Program-made: the position numbers and the translations under genes
Assembly: GCA_023412635.1 (NCBI GenBank)
Contig: JAEYNI010000362.1
Coordinates: 1-8,084 of the forward strand
Direction: 5' to 3'
DNA length: 8,084 nucleotides
Source of the DNA: Bacillota bacterium
GTDB lineage: Bacteria; Bacillota; Clostridia; Acetivibrionales; DSM-1351
The notes under the pieces: generated by a model
What the model saw: only the letters and a program-made list of their open reading frames with translations
What the model was told of the DNA's origin: nothing
The model's database searches: none
In this document: piece by piece, positions 1 to 5,700 of the stretch
How the letters are laid out: the number at the start of each line of letters is the position of its first letter
Position numbering within the stretch: the stretch's first letter is position 1

Positions 1-395
1 TCGAGGTGGAAGAACTTTTGGATATTGAAATATATAAAAATCTATTTCTCTGCAACTCATCAAAAAATGAGTTTTTCTTACTTACAATGCTGGGCAATAA
101 GAAATTTGATACAAAAATCGTGTCAAAACAGGTTGGTTCATCAAGACTATCCTTTGCCGGCCCGGAAGACTTGGAAGAGTATTTAAATTTACAGCCGGGT
201 TCAGTAAGTGTCCTGGGTCTTATGTTTGATAAGGAGAGGAAGGTTAAACTATTGATAGATAAGGATTTGCTTGCTGATGAATACTTTGGCTGCCATCCCT
301 GCGTCAATACCAGCAGTTTGAAAATAACGACCAAGGACCTGCTGGAAAAGTTTCTACCTTATACCGGGCATACACCTTTGTTTGTTGATTTGTAA
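1..395 (+). CDS. Prolyl-tRNA editing protein, ProX/YbaK-domain (5' end outside window)
   Basis: C-terminal part, about 130 residues, of a YbaK/aminoacyl-tRNA-synthetase-associated domain protein. This family hydrolyses mischarged tRNA in trans in the cytoplasm; the ProX/PrdX branch removes alanine from tRNA-Pro. Visible family features are the KNLFL segment near the left edge, GSSRLSFAGPEDLEEYL, then PGSVSVLGL, a Gly-Cys-His-Pro-Cys-Val-Asn segment and the C-terminal GHTPLFVDL. A GTG lies at position 6, but the frame is open to the window edge and the family is usually about 160-170 residues, so the true start is probably 30-40 codons upstream. The family's usual Pro after GSVS is Val here. 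The fold assignment is confident. The editing specificity (Ala versus another amino acid) is inferred from family resemblance only. Confidence 0.85.
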   Translation, partial: EVEELLDIEIYKNLFLCNSSKNEFFLLTMLGNKKFDTKIVSKQVGSSRLSFAGPEDLEEYLNLQPGSVSVLGLMFDKERKVKLLIDKDLLADEYFGCHPCVNTSSLKITTKDLLEKFLPYTGHTPLFVDL

Positions 396-513
396 GCTAG
401 GGTTACTGTAAAAATATACAAAGAGCAGGACAAGGGGAATTCACCTTCAATTAAGAGAAGTGAGATTATAAGCAATTAAAAAATGTAATTAGAAATTAAA
501 TTTTTCAAGGTAG

Positions 514-542
514 TTGCACGATATTTTGAATCGTGTTAATAT
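514..542 (+). promoter_or_regulatory. Predicted sigma-A promoter for tRNA-Ala
   Basis: A -35 box TTGCAC (514-519) and a -10 box TAATAT (537-542) are separated by 17 bases, with an extended -10 TG at 534-535. Transcription would start near 549, about 60 bases before the tRNA. The spacer carries a 6-bp inverted repeat, CACGAT (517-522) and ATCGTG (530-535). It could be an operator or chance. Confidence 0.6.
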
Positions 543-555
543 ATCATAAGTGGAA

Positions 556-589
556 ATCAATATGTGCTTTAAGGACATATTGATAAAGC
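556..589 (+). repeat. Nested inverted repeats in the tRNA-Ala leader
   Basis: A perfect 10-bp inverted repeat, ATCAATATGT (556-565) and ACATATTGAT (575-584), encloses a 9-base loop. A second pair, GCTTTA (566-571) and TAAAGC (584-589), overlaps it, so the two hairpins cannot form fully at the same time. No U-tract follows either one, so neither is an intrinsic terminator. In the transcript this lies in the 5' leader that RNase P would remove. Confidence 0.6.
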
Positions 590-610
590 AAAAGGCATGG
601 TAGAGTTTTT

Positions 611-686
611 GGGGCATTAGCGCAGCTGGGAGCGCATCACACTGGCAGTGTGGGGGTCAGGGGTTCGAATCCCCTATGCTCCACCA
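611..686 (+). tRNA. tRNA-Ala (anticodon GGC)
   Basis: A complete 76-base cloverleaf with encoded CCA. The acceptor stem GGGGCAU pairs with AUGCUCC and includes the G3:U70 wobble pair, the known alanine identity element. The D stem is GCGC/GCGC, the anticodon stem UCACA/UGUGG, and the loop CUGGCAG places anticodon GGC at 644-646, which reads GCC and GCU codons. The T arm is AGGGG-UUCGAAU-CCCCU. It stands alone, with its own promoter and terminator, rather than in a tRNA cluster. Confidence 0.98.
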
Positions 687-693
687 AAAGCCG

Positions 694-728
694 AAAAACC
701 ACAAGGCAAAATGATCTTGTGGTTTTTT
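694..728 (+). terminator. Intrinsic terminator after tRNA-Ala
   Basis: A perfect 12-bp stem, AAAAACCACAAG (694-705) with CTTGTGGTTTTT (716-727), has a 10-base loop and runs into a T-tract. It begins 8 bases after the tRNA CCA end. The A-tract/T-tract symmetry means it could also act on the minus strand. Confidence 0.9.
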
Positions 729-1163
729 CATACCCCTACGAGATCGGATCTTGATACAAAAACAGAGAAGATTGGTTTCAACTTACATAGTATCTGTATA
801 TGAGCTCCATAGTAGCGGGCATGTTGAGACTGTAATCATGTTGTAACGTAAGGAACCTTGATGTTAGCATCTCAATGACAATTTCCAATTAATGAATATT
901 CTTATTGACAATGAATTGCGATATTTATGCGCTGATAAGTAGTAAACTTCCAGAAGGAAGATTGTCGCTTTTCAACCTGTTTACTTACATTTCAGGGCGT
1001 AAATCCGACATTTCAGGCGCATAATTGTTTTTATTATTTTATTTATGATATTTTAGAAGTATAAGTATTCTGAAAAAGAGAGGAGCAGACCTATTTGAGT
1101 TTCACCATTGATATTGTATTTCTGCTTTGAGAACGTTTACTTTGAGTGTGCTGTGGTTTGTAT
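729..1163. other. Intergenic stretch with no convincing gene
   Basis: No ORF with a plausible ribosome binding site or family match was seen on either strand. A -35-like TTGACA at 905-910 lacks a -10 box at proper spacing. The only clear structures are a short hairpin, CTTCC-AGAA-GGAAG near 948-961, and the 21-bp-period direct repeat at 987-1020. The composition is mixed, which suggests decayed mobile-element or gene debris. Confidence 0.5.
987..1020. mobile_element. Possible IS21-like element end remnant (21-bp direct repeats)
   Basis: ACATTTCAGG occurs at 987-996 and again at 1008-1017, each followed by a GC-containing GCG or CGC. The period is 21 bp, two helical turns. Ends of IS21-family elements carry multiple direct repeats of this size that bind the transposase, and the GGATTTACGCCCTGAAATGT flavour on the minus strand resembles such ends from memory. 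No transposase gene or second end is present, so at most this is a relic. The IS assignment is an inference. Confidence 0.3.
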
Positions 1164-1316
1164 ATGCGCATAAAGTACTTTACCAAAAATAGACGCAATT
1201 TACACAGCCCGGGAAGAGTTGAGGCTGCACCAAAACGGCTAGATAGAAAAAAGCGGCAGTCATTCAGAAACCCGGCTTATGTGGTTTCCGGCGTTTTGAT
1301 TGGATTTAAAACATAA
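1164..1316 (+). CDS. Possible small basic protein ORF, 50 aa (doubtful)
   Basis: An ATG-started ORF of 50 codons ends with TAA at 1314-1316, just before the lipoprotein gene. The predicted peptide is strongly basic (MRIKYFTKNRRNLHSPGR... ending VVSGVLIGFKT) with a short hydrophobic tail segment. No family is recognised. There is no Shine-Dalgarno sequence before the ATG, and the region contains inverted repeats (CAAAACG at 1231-1237 with CGTTTTG at 1292-1298; AAACC at 1268-1272 with GGTTT at 1283-1287). It may equally be a gene fragment or noncoding relic. Confidence 0.2.
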   Translation: MRIKYFTKNRRNLHSPGRVEAAPKRLDRKKRQSFRNPAYVVSGVLIGFKT

Positions 1317-1325
1317 TTATATGAA

Positions 1326-1333
1326 AAGGAGAG
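1326..1333 (+). promoter_or_regulatory. Ribosome binding site deciding the lipoprotein start
   Basis: AAGGAGAG lies 8 bases before the ATG at 1342. This favours 1342 over the in-frame ATG at 1321 and the TTG at 1300, neither of which has a comparable site upstream. Confidence 0.8.
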
Positions 1334-1341
1334 TATTTGAT

Positions 1342-1824
1342 ATGAAAAAAATAATGACAGCTTTATTGGCAATGGTAATGATGATTGGTATGCTTACAGG
1401 ATGCGGAAGCGACCCTGTGGCAGAGGAGCTTGAGAAATTTGTGAATACAGATATGGTAGCGATAAATGAAAAATATGAGGATTTGAAAGCAGAAATGACA
1501 AAGTGGCAAAGCTTAGAGGACGATGCGGCGCTGATTGCCAGCCTGAAAGACACCGTGTTGCCGAACATTGACGAATCCCTTAATTTGCTTTCAAAAATCA
1601 ATCTTCAAACCGAGGAAGTAAAGGAAATCAAGGAAAAGTATAAGAAGGTGCTTGATACATATAAAGAAGGGTTTCAAGTAATGTTGAGCGCCGCTGAGAC
1701 TGGTGACGAAGCAGGTTTAAATGCCGCTGATGAAAAAATCGCCGAGGGTATTAAGCTTATAGACGATTATAACAAAGCATTGGAGAATTTGGCGAAAGAA
1801 AAGAAAATGGAGATCTCCTATTAA
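1342..1824 (+). CDS. Small secreted lipoprotein, unknown function
   Basis: 160 residues from the chosen ATG. The N-terminus is a classic lipoprotein signal peptide: two lysines, a hydrophobic run (IMTALLAMVMMIGM) and a lipobox LTGC with Cys21 as the predicted lipidated residue. The mature protein would therefore be anchored on the outer face of the cytoplasmic membrane. The remainder is acidic and lysine-rich, has no cysteine, and looks entirely alpha-helical with heptad-like stretches (residues about 25-70 and 90-155), so a small helical bundle or coiled coil is likely. No enzymatic motif is visible and no named family is recognised. The gene is monocistronic: a good RBS precedes it and a strong terminator follows 43 bases after the stop. 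No convincing promoter could be picked out upstream. Confidence 0.88.
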   Translation: MKKIMTALLAMVMMIGMLTGCGSDPVAEELEKFVNTDMVAINEKYEDLKAEMTKWQSLEDDAALIASLKDTVLPNIDESLNLLSKINLQTEEVKEIKEKYKKVLDTYKEGFQVMLSAAETGDEAGLNAADEKIAEGIKLIDDYNKALENLAKEKKMEISY

Positions 1825-1867
1825 ATACAATGAAACAACCTATGTTTGTTCATTATCTCCATAATGA

Positions 1868-1906
1868 CACGTAAGCTCTTATATATTGAGGGCTTACGTG
1901 TTTTTT
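1868..1906 (+). terminator. Intrinsic terminator after lipoprotein gene
   Basis: CACGTAAGC (1868-1876) pairs perfectly with GCTTACGTG (1892-1900). The stem continues inward through T-G, C-G, T-A, T-G and A-T pairs to a 5-base loop, about 14 bp in total, and is followed by six T residues (1901-1906). Confidence 0.92.
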
Positions 1907-2115
1907 GGTGCATCTTTTCCTTTTGCCTCCGGATTCATTCATTTTACATCTTCCCAATCTTATGATAATACTTTTCAATAATAGTTTTGAAGTATATACT
2001 ATAGATTATATGCTTCTTAACATAATATTTATGGTGAGGGACATTTATCAAACTATCAGATAATGATTTCATGGCTTAGATAGACTAAAATTTTAATTTA
2101 CTTGGGGAGAATACG

Positions 2116-2901
2116 ATGCATTTGTTTAACGCCAGTTCAATGTTCAATGAGGATGACATAAGAGAAATATTAAGTATTGTAAATAATCAGGAAGAATTAA
2201 TAAACAGATTAAAAGTTGCAAAGAAAATGCTCTTAAAAGCATATAATTTTAAAGCTTATAACTTACCAAAAGATTTTACTACTTCTTATTACATAATTGC
2301 ATCCAACCATTTAACCGATTCTGATGGTCCACTTATAATCAGTTATTATTATGAAATTATGCATAAAGTTATAGATACTTATCCGGAACTATTTGTTTTC
2401 GCTAAAGAAAACTGCTTTAATGGTGTTTCCATACCCAAAGAATTAATGCCTATATTAGAGTTGGAGAAAGTTTTTGCAGTTGACCGTAATAGTTTTGGTG
2501 GATCTATGGCTGCCATGAGAGCCGCAGGAAAGTGGTTTGCCGAAGGTGAAAAACCAAAGCATTTTCTGATTTTTGCTCAAGGAACAATATATGATATAAA
2601 TAAGGACAGTGCGGAAGATATTGAGCAAGGAGCATTTTGGTTAGCAAGGTTACTGGGGATTCCTGTTCTACCGGCCTTTATTGAGCAAGCTGTTGAAGGG
2701 GACGAGAATCGTTTGGTATTTGGAAAACCAATTATTGTACCAAAAACCTGCCGGAATTTTGATGCCTATAAACAATTGTGGTTGGAAAGAGTAATAGAAG
2801 CACAAAACCAATTAGTGACTCTTACAGGAATTCCAGCAAGAGCTGTCGTACTTGATGAAGAACATAAAACGAGAAAAAGATTAAAACCAATTAATAGATA
2901 A
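2116..2901 (+). CDS. PlsC-like acyltransferase (lysophospholipid acyltransferase family)
   Basis: 261 residues. The order of LPLAT blocks is recognisable. Block I is SNHLTDSD (His65 and Asp70 of the HX4D catalytic motif). The block II region is AKENCFNGVSIP...VFAVDR (residues 96-124). Block III is FAQGT (153-157), and block IV is GIPVLPAFI (181-189). The family transfers acyl groups from acyl-ACP, acyl-CoA or acyl-phosphate to glycerolipid or related acceptors at the inner face of the membrane. Block III is atypical: the usual Phe-Pro-Glu-Gly is Phe-Ala-Gln-Gly, so the conserved acidic residue is missing while the HX4D pair is intact. The N-terminal 50 residues are helical and not obviously a membrane anchor; the C-terminus is basic (KTRKRLKPINR). 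The start is supported by GGGGAGA five bases upstream. The gene stands alone, 152 bases from the convergent MocR gene. Acceptor and donor are unknown. Confidence 0.78.
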   Translation: MHLFNASSMFNEDDIREILSIVNNQEELINRLKVAKKMLLKAYNFKAYNLPKDFTTSYYIIASNHLTDSDGPLIISYYYEIMHKVIDTYPELFVFAKENCFNGVSIPKELMPILELEKVFAVDRNSFGGSMAAMRAAGKWFAEGEKPKHFLIFAQGTIYDINKDSAEDIEQGAFWLARLLGIPVLPAFIEQAVEGDENRLVFGKPIIVPKTCRNFDAYKQLWLERVIEAQNQLVTLTGIPARAVVLDEEHKTRKRLKPINR

Positions 2902-3014
2902 TAAGACTAATTGTTTATTTATCAATTGTATGAATTTTTATCATGGTAATATGATACGACTAAAGAGATGGTAAGTTTAATCTTGGATATTACTATTTCA
3001 AACTCATATTAATC

Positions 3015-3060
3015 ACAGTAAATATGATAAAACGTAAGGACATATTAGAAGCTTTACTGT
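3015..3060. repeat. Inverted repeat spanning the 3' end of the MocR-type gene
   Basis: ACAGTAAA (3015-3022) is the exact reverse complement of TTTACTGT (3053-3060), which contains the stop codon of the minus-strand regulator. An inner ATATG/CATAT pair lies between them. No T-tract follows on either strand, so it is not a standard terminator, although it may protect transcript ends where this gene and the acyltransferase gene converge. Confidence 0.4.
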
Positions 3061-4499
3061 AATTGTTCTAGTACCAACTCGGAGAGGATTTTAATTCCTC
3101 GACGGATATCCTCTAGTGTTGCATTGGAATAGGATATACGTATATACTGATTTGAGCGTAATTCGTATAAATCTCCCGGATGGACCAAAACCTTACGATT
3201 TAATGCTTCTACAAAAAGCTGGTACATTGAGATTGGATGATTCAACTTTAGCCATATGAAATATCCGCCTGTAGGGATGTTCCAGGTGGCTATTTCATTA
3301 AAATGCATATTTAGTGAAGCAAGTGCTGTATCTCTTCTTACTTTGACTTTTTTTCTTAAAACGTTATTATGTTCCTCATATAAACCACTGGAGAATAATT
3401 CAGCAGCGACATTCTGGGAGAGGGAACTTGAGCCATAGTCAGACTGCATTTTAATGTCAGCTAGCCTTTTAATAACCTGTTCCGGTCCAACTATCCAGCC
3501 AATTCTAAGACCAGGACTCAAGTTTTTTGAAATGCCTCCAATATATAAAACAAGACCATTTTTATCAAGTGCTTTCAATGGAGGAGGTGGGGAGTTTTTA
3601 AACCAGATTTCTCGGTACACATCGTCTTCGATTATTGGCAGTCCTTCCTTCTCACATAAATGAATCAATTCTTTCCGATTTTCCAGGGGCATAACTGTTC
3701 CTGTAGGATTATGGAAAGTCGGAATAGTAAATAGTATAGAGCCCCGTTTAGATTTATGCCTTTCTGATAACGCCTTCAGATTAATTCCTGTTTCTTCATA
3801 TGGAATTCCTAATAATTGCATTCCAAAGGATTGAAATGTTCGTAGTGAATACAGATAGGACGGCTTTTCCAGATAAACAATAGAATTGGCATGCAAAAGA
3901 CCAAGGGAAATTAGCTGTAAACCTTGCAAAGCACCCGAGGTAATTAAAATAGAAGACGGATCTGCTGTAATTCCGATAGTGCTTAAGTAGTTGCAGATTT
4001 CTTTCCTTAAAAAAATAGATCCTCTTGGTTCCTCATATCCGAATGGCCGCGATGAAACAGACAATTTATTTAAAATTCCTTGTATTTTTTCTTGCGGTAT
4101 CAATTCTGAAGAAGGTTCACACGAGCCCAGTCGTATCATGTCAGGGTCACTTTCGGCCTCATTAATTTTCTGAATAATCATACTGTTTGGTTGATGACTT
4201 CCTGATGAAATATAACCGTTCCAATTATAATTACGTTTCATTATATTCCAGGTATTGTTTATAATTTTCGTTCCGCCACCGGTATTGCCTTGAACAATTC
4301 CTTCGGCTGCCAATTCATCCATTGCTGCAAAAATCGTACTCCGATTTACTCCGAACACTTCAGCGAGAGTTCTTTGGCTAGGGATTTTTGTGCCAACCGA
4401 CCATTCATTTAGTGCTATTTTTTCTTTGATAAATCCGACAATTTGTAGATGTAATGGCATTGGATAGGTTTTATCTGGTCTCCAATTGATTTCAAGCAT
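3054..4499 (-). CDS. MocR/PdxR-type transcriptional regulator (GntR wHTH + aminotransferase domain)
   Basis: 481 residues, the usual length for the family. Residues about 14-80 form a GntR-type winged helix (PLHLQIVGFIKEKI, then IPSQRTLAEVFGVNRSTIFAAMDEL and a GGGT wing). A linker leads into a fold-type I aminotransferase domain from about residue 115. PLP-binding features are retained: NPTG (264-267), the Asp292-Asp293 pair followed by Tyr295, the Schiff-base lysine Lys325 in SKNLSPGLRIGW, and the substrate-carboxylate Arg454 in QYIRISYS. Such proteins use PLP and often a PLP-bound amino acid as a ligand sensor rather than as enzymes. The start is supported by a GGGGGAA site 6-7 bases upstream on the minus strand. 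It is divergent from the cyclodeaminase/PhzF operon, whose regulator it most likely is, and it probably represses itself, because repeat elements overlap its promoter. Confidence 0.93.
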   Translation of the reverse strand: MLEINWRPDKTYPMPLHLQIVGFIKEKIALNEWSVGTKIPSQRTLAEVFGVNRSTIFAAMDELAAEGIVQGNTGGGTKIINNTWNIMKRNYNWNGYISSGSHQPNSMIIQKINEAESDPDMIRLGSCEPSSELIPQEKIQGILNKLSVSSRPFGYEEPRGSIFLRKEICNYLSTIGITADPSSILITSGALQGLQLISLGLLHANSIVYLEKPSYLYSLRTFQSFGMQLLGIPYEETGINLKALSERHKSKRGSILFTIPTFHNPTGTVMPLENRKELIHLCEKEGLPIIEDDVYREIWFKNSPPPPLKALDKNGLVLYIGGISKNLSPGLRIGWIVGPEQVIKRLADIKMQSDYGSSSLSQNVAAELFSSGLYEEHNNVLRKKVKVRRDTALASLNMHFNEIATWNIPTGGYFIWLKLNHPISMYQLFVEALNRKVLVHPGDLYELRSNQYIRISYSNATLEDIRRGIKILSELVLEQLQ

Positions 4500-4525
4500 T
4501 CAAATTCCCCCTGTCATATGAATTA

Positions 4526-4554
4526 AATATAACATTTGGTTGGGTGAAAAACAA
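4526..4554 (-). promoter_or_regulatory. Predicted promoter of the MocR-type regulator
   Basis: On the minus strand, -35 TTGTTT (4549-4554) and -10 TATATT (4526-4531) are 17 bases apart, with an extended -10 TG. The start would fall near 4519, giving a leader of about 20 bases. One TGGTTG element lies in the spacer and the palindrome overlaps the -35 box. Confidence 0.6.
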
Positions 4555-4567
4555 CCATTATGGTTGG
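4537..4567. promoter_or_regulatory. Predicted MocR operator: direct repeat plus palindrome
   Basis: TGGTTGG occurs at 4537-4543 and 4561-4567, a direct repeat with a 24-bp offset. CAACCAT (4552-4558) and ATGGTTG (4560-4566) form a perfect 7-bp palindrome with one central base. Direct and inverted copies in a divergent regulator/target gap are the arrangement described for MocR regulators such as GabR and PdxR. Binding here is inferred, not shown. Confidence 0.65.
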
Positions 4568-4595
4568 AGACATTAGTATTAATTTTAAGTATAAT
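4567..4595 (+). promoter_or_regulatory. Predicted promoter of the cyclodeaminase/PhzF operon
   Basis: A consensus -10 TATAAT (4590-4595) lies 17 bases after a weak -35 GAGACA (4567-4572, 4 of 6 matches). The weak -35 directly abuts the palindrome ending at 4566. This is what an activator-dependent promoter would look like. Confidence 0.65.
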
Positions 4596-4642
4596 AACGT
4601 CATATATAGAATCTAGTTAATTTAAAAAGGACGGTATCAATC

Positions 4643-5689
4643 ATGAGTTCAATAAGAATTTTAAGTGATGATGATGTAGAGAACATATTAGACCTTAAAA
4701 ATACGATTTTGTGTGTGGAAAATGCATATCGACAGAAAGCTAACAATCTTGCAACTTTATTACCGCTTGTTTCTGCTGATTTAGTTGAGGGAAGAGCGGA
4801 TATGGATATAAAATCTGGAATTTACAAGGCTGAAAATTTATTCGGATTTAAACTCGTTGCCTGGTTCGGTGAGAATGAAACTCAGGGACTTCCAGCTTTA
4901 ACAGGAATAACAATGGTGTTTGATTTGAAGAATGGCTTTCCACGAGCATTGATTAATTCTAGACACTTAACAGCTATGCGTACTGGAGCAGCAGGTGCGA
5001 TAGGAATTAAATATCTTGCGAAACAAAATGCAGAGGTTCTTGTAGTAGTAGGGACAGGTTATCAAGCAGTCTTTCAAATCGCAGCGACCTTAACGGCTGT
5101 ACCTACTATTAGGAAAGTTTGTCTATACCATCCGAGAAATGGGGAAAAGGCACGATTACTACAAGAGTCCATACGTAATAAATTAGCCCGGATAAGAAAT
5201 GACAATTGCGACTATAAAAACGGGAAATGGCTTCAAAGAATCGAAACAGTAGAATTTTCTGCAGTAAATAATATCGAATCAGCACTAAGTGAAGCGGACG
5301 CAGTTATAACCACTACTCCTTCACGTCAGGCATTGATTAGAAAGGAATGGGTGAAACCAGGGACACATTTCAGCTGTATAGGGGCAGACCTGCCAGGCAA
5401 ACAGGAGCTGGATGAAGCTTTATTTAAAACTGTAAGGGTTTTTGCGGATGATGTAGGTCAGGCATCGAAGGTTGGTGAAATACAAACAGCAATAAGGTTA
5501 GGGATATTACAGAAAGAGTCGATAAAAGAAATAGGAAATGTAATAAATAAAAGTGAAAAGGGGCGCTTATCTAACAAAGATATTACAGTATTTGACAGTG
5601 CAGGGATAGCTTTGCAGGATCTTGCAGTTTCGGATTATATATTAAAAATAGCTGAAGAAAAAAATTTCGGAAATATTATAAATTTATAA
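4643..5689 (+). CDS. Ornithine cyclodeaminase / mu-crystallin family protein
   Basis: 348 residues, close to family length. An N-terminal substrate-binding domain precedes a Rossmann fold with VVGTGYQA (GxGxQA at 137-142). Family signatures include LINSRHLTAMRTGAAGAIG and GADLPGKQELD. Residues that contact substrate in characterised ornithine cyclodeaminase appear kept: Arg51 (tentative), Lys70, Arg113 and Asp249. The family contains NAD-bound cyclodeaminases (ornithine to proline, lysine), ketimine/pyrroline-2-carboxylate reductases, alanine dehydrogenases and the EutC protein of ectoine degradation, so the reaction here is not settled. A charged insert at about 176-200 lies between the Rossmann strands. 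Translation starts at the ATG after AAAAAGGAC. It is the first gene of an operon with the PhzF gene, which begins 11 bases after its stop, and is divergent from the MocR-type regulator. Confidence 0.92.
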   Translation: MSSIRILSDDDVENILDLKNTILCVENAYRQKANNLATLLPLVSADLVEGRADMDIKSGIYKAENLFGFKLVAWFGENETQGLPALTGITMVFDLKNGFPRALINSRHLTAMRTGAAGAIGIKYLAKQNAEVLVVVGTGYQAVFQIAATLTAVPTIRKVCLYHPRNGEKARLLQESIRNKLARIRNDNCDYKNGKWLQRIETVEFSAVNNIESALSEADAVITTTPSRQALIRKEWVKPGTHFSCIGADLPGKQELDEALFKTVRVFADDVGQASKVGEIQTAIRLGILQKESIKEIGNVINKSEKGRLSNKDITVFDSAGIALQDLAVSDYILKIAEEKNFGNIINL

Positions 5690-5700
5690 GGAGAATTATT

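Noticed and set aside
420..460. Imperfect palindrome AAGGGGAATTCACCTT as a terminator of the editing-protein gene
   Set aside because: Mismatched arms and no T-tract.
611..686. tRNA-Ala as an integration site of a genomic island
   Set aside because: No second copy of the tRNA 3' end and no integrase gene is visible in the window.
905..910. TTGACA as a promoter -35 box in the gene-poor stretch
   Set aside because: No -10 box at 16-18 bases; the sequence at the expected place is TGCGCT.
1317..1601. Minus-strand ORF of 94 codons opposite the lipoprotein
   Set aside because: A shadow of the lipoprotein gene, which has a lipobox, RBS and terminator on the plus strand.
2940..2957. TATCAT/ATGATA hairpin as terminator of the acyltransferase gene
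   Set aside because: Only a 6-bp AT-rich stem, with no T-tract following on either strand.
3256..4173. Plus-strand ORFs of 60-69 codons inside the MocR gene
   Set aside because: They lie opposite a clear full-length family gene, have no RBS and show no recognisable products.
3054..4499. MocR-type protein as an active aminotransferase
   Set aside because: The N-terminal GntR winged helix, family length and divergent operator indicate a PLP-sensing regulator; the intact lysine is expected in regulators too.
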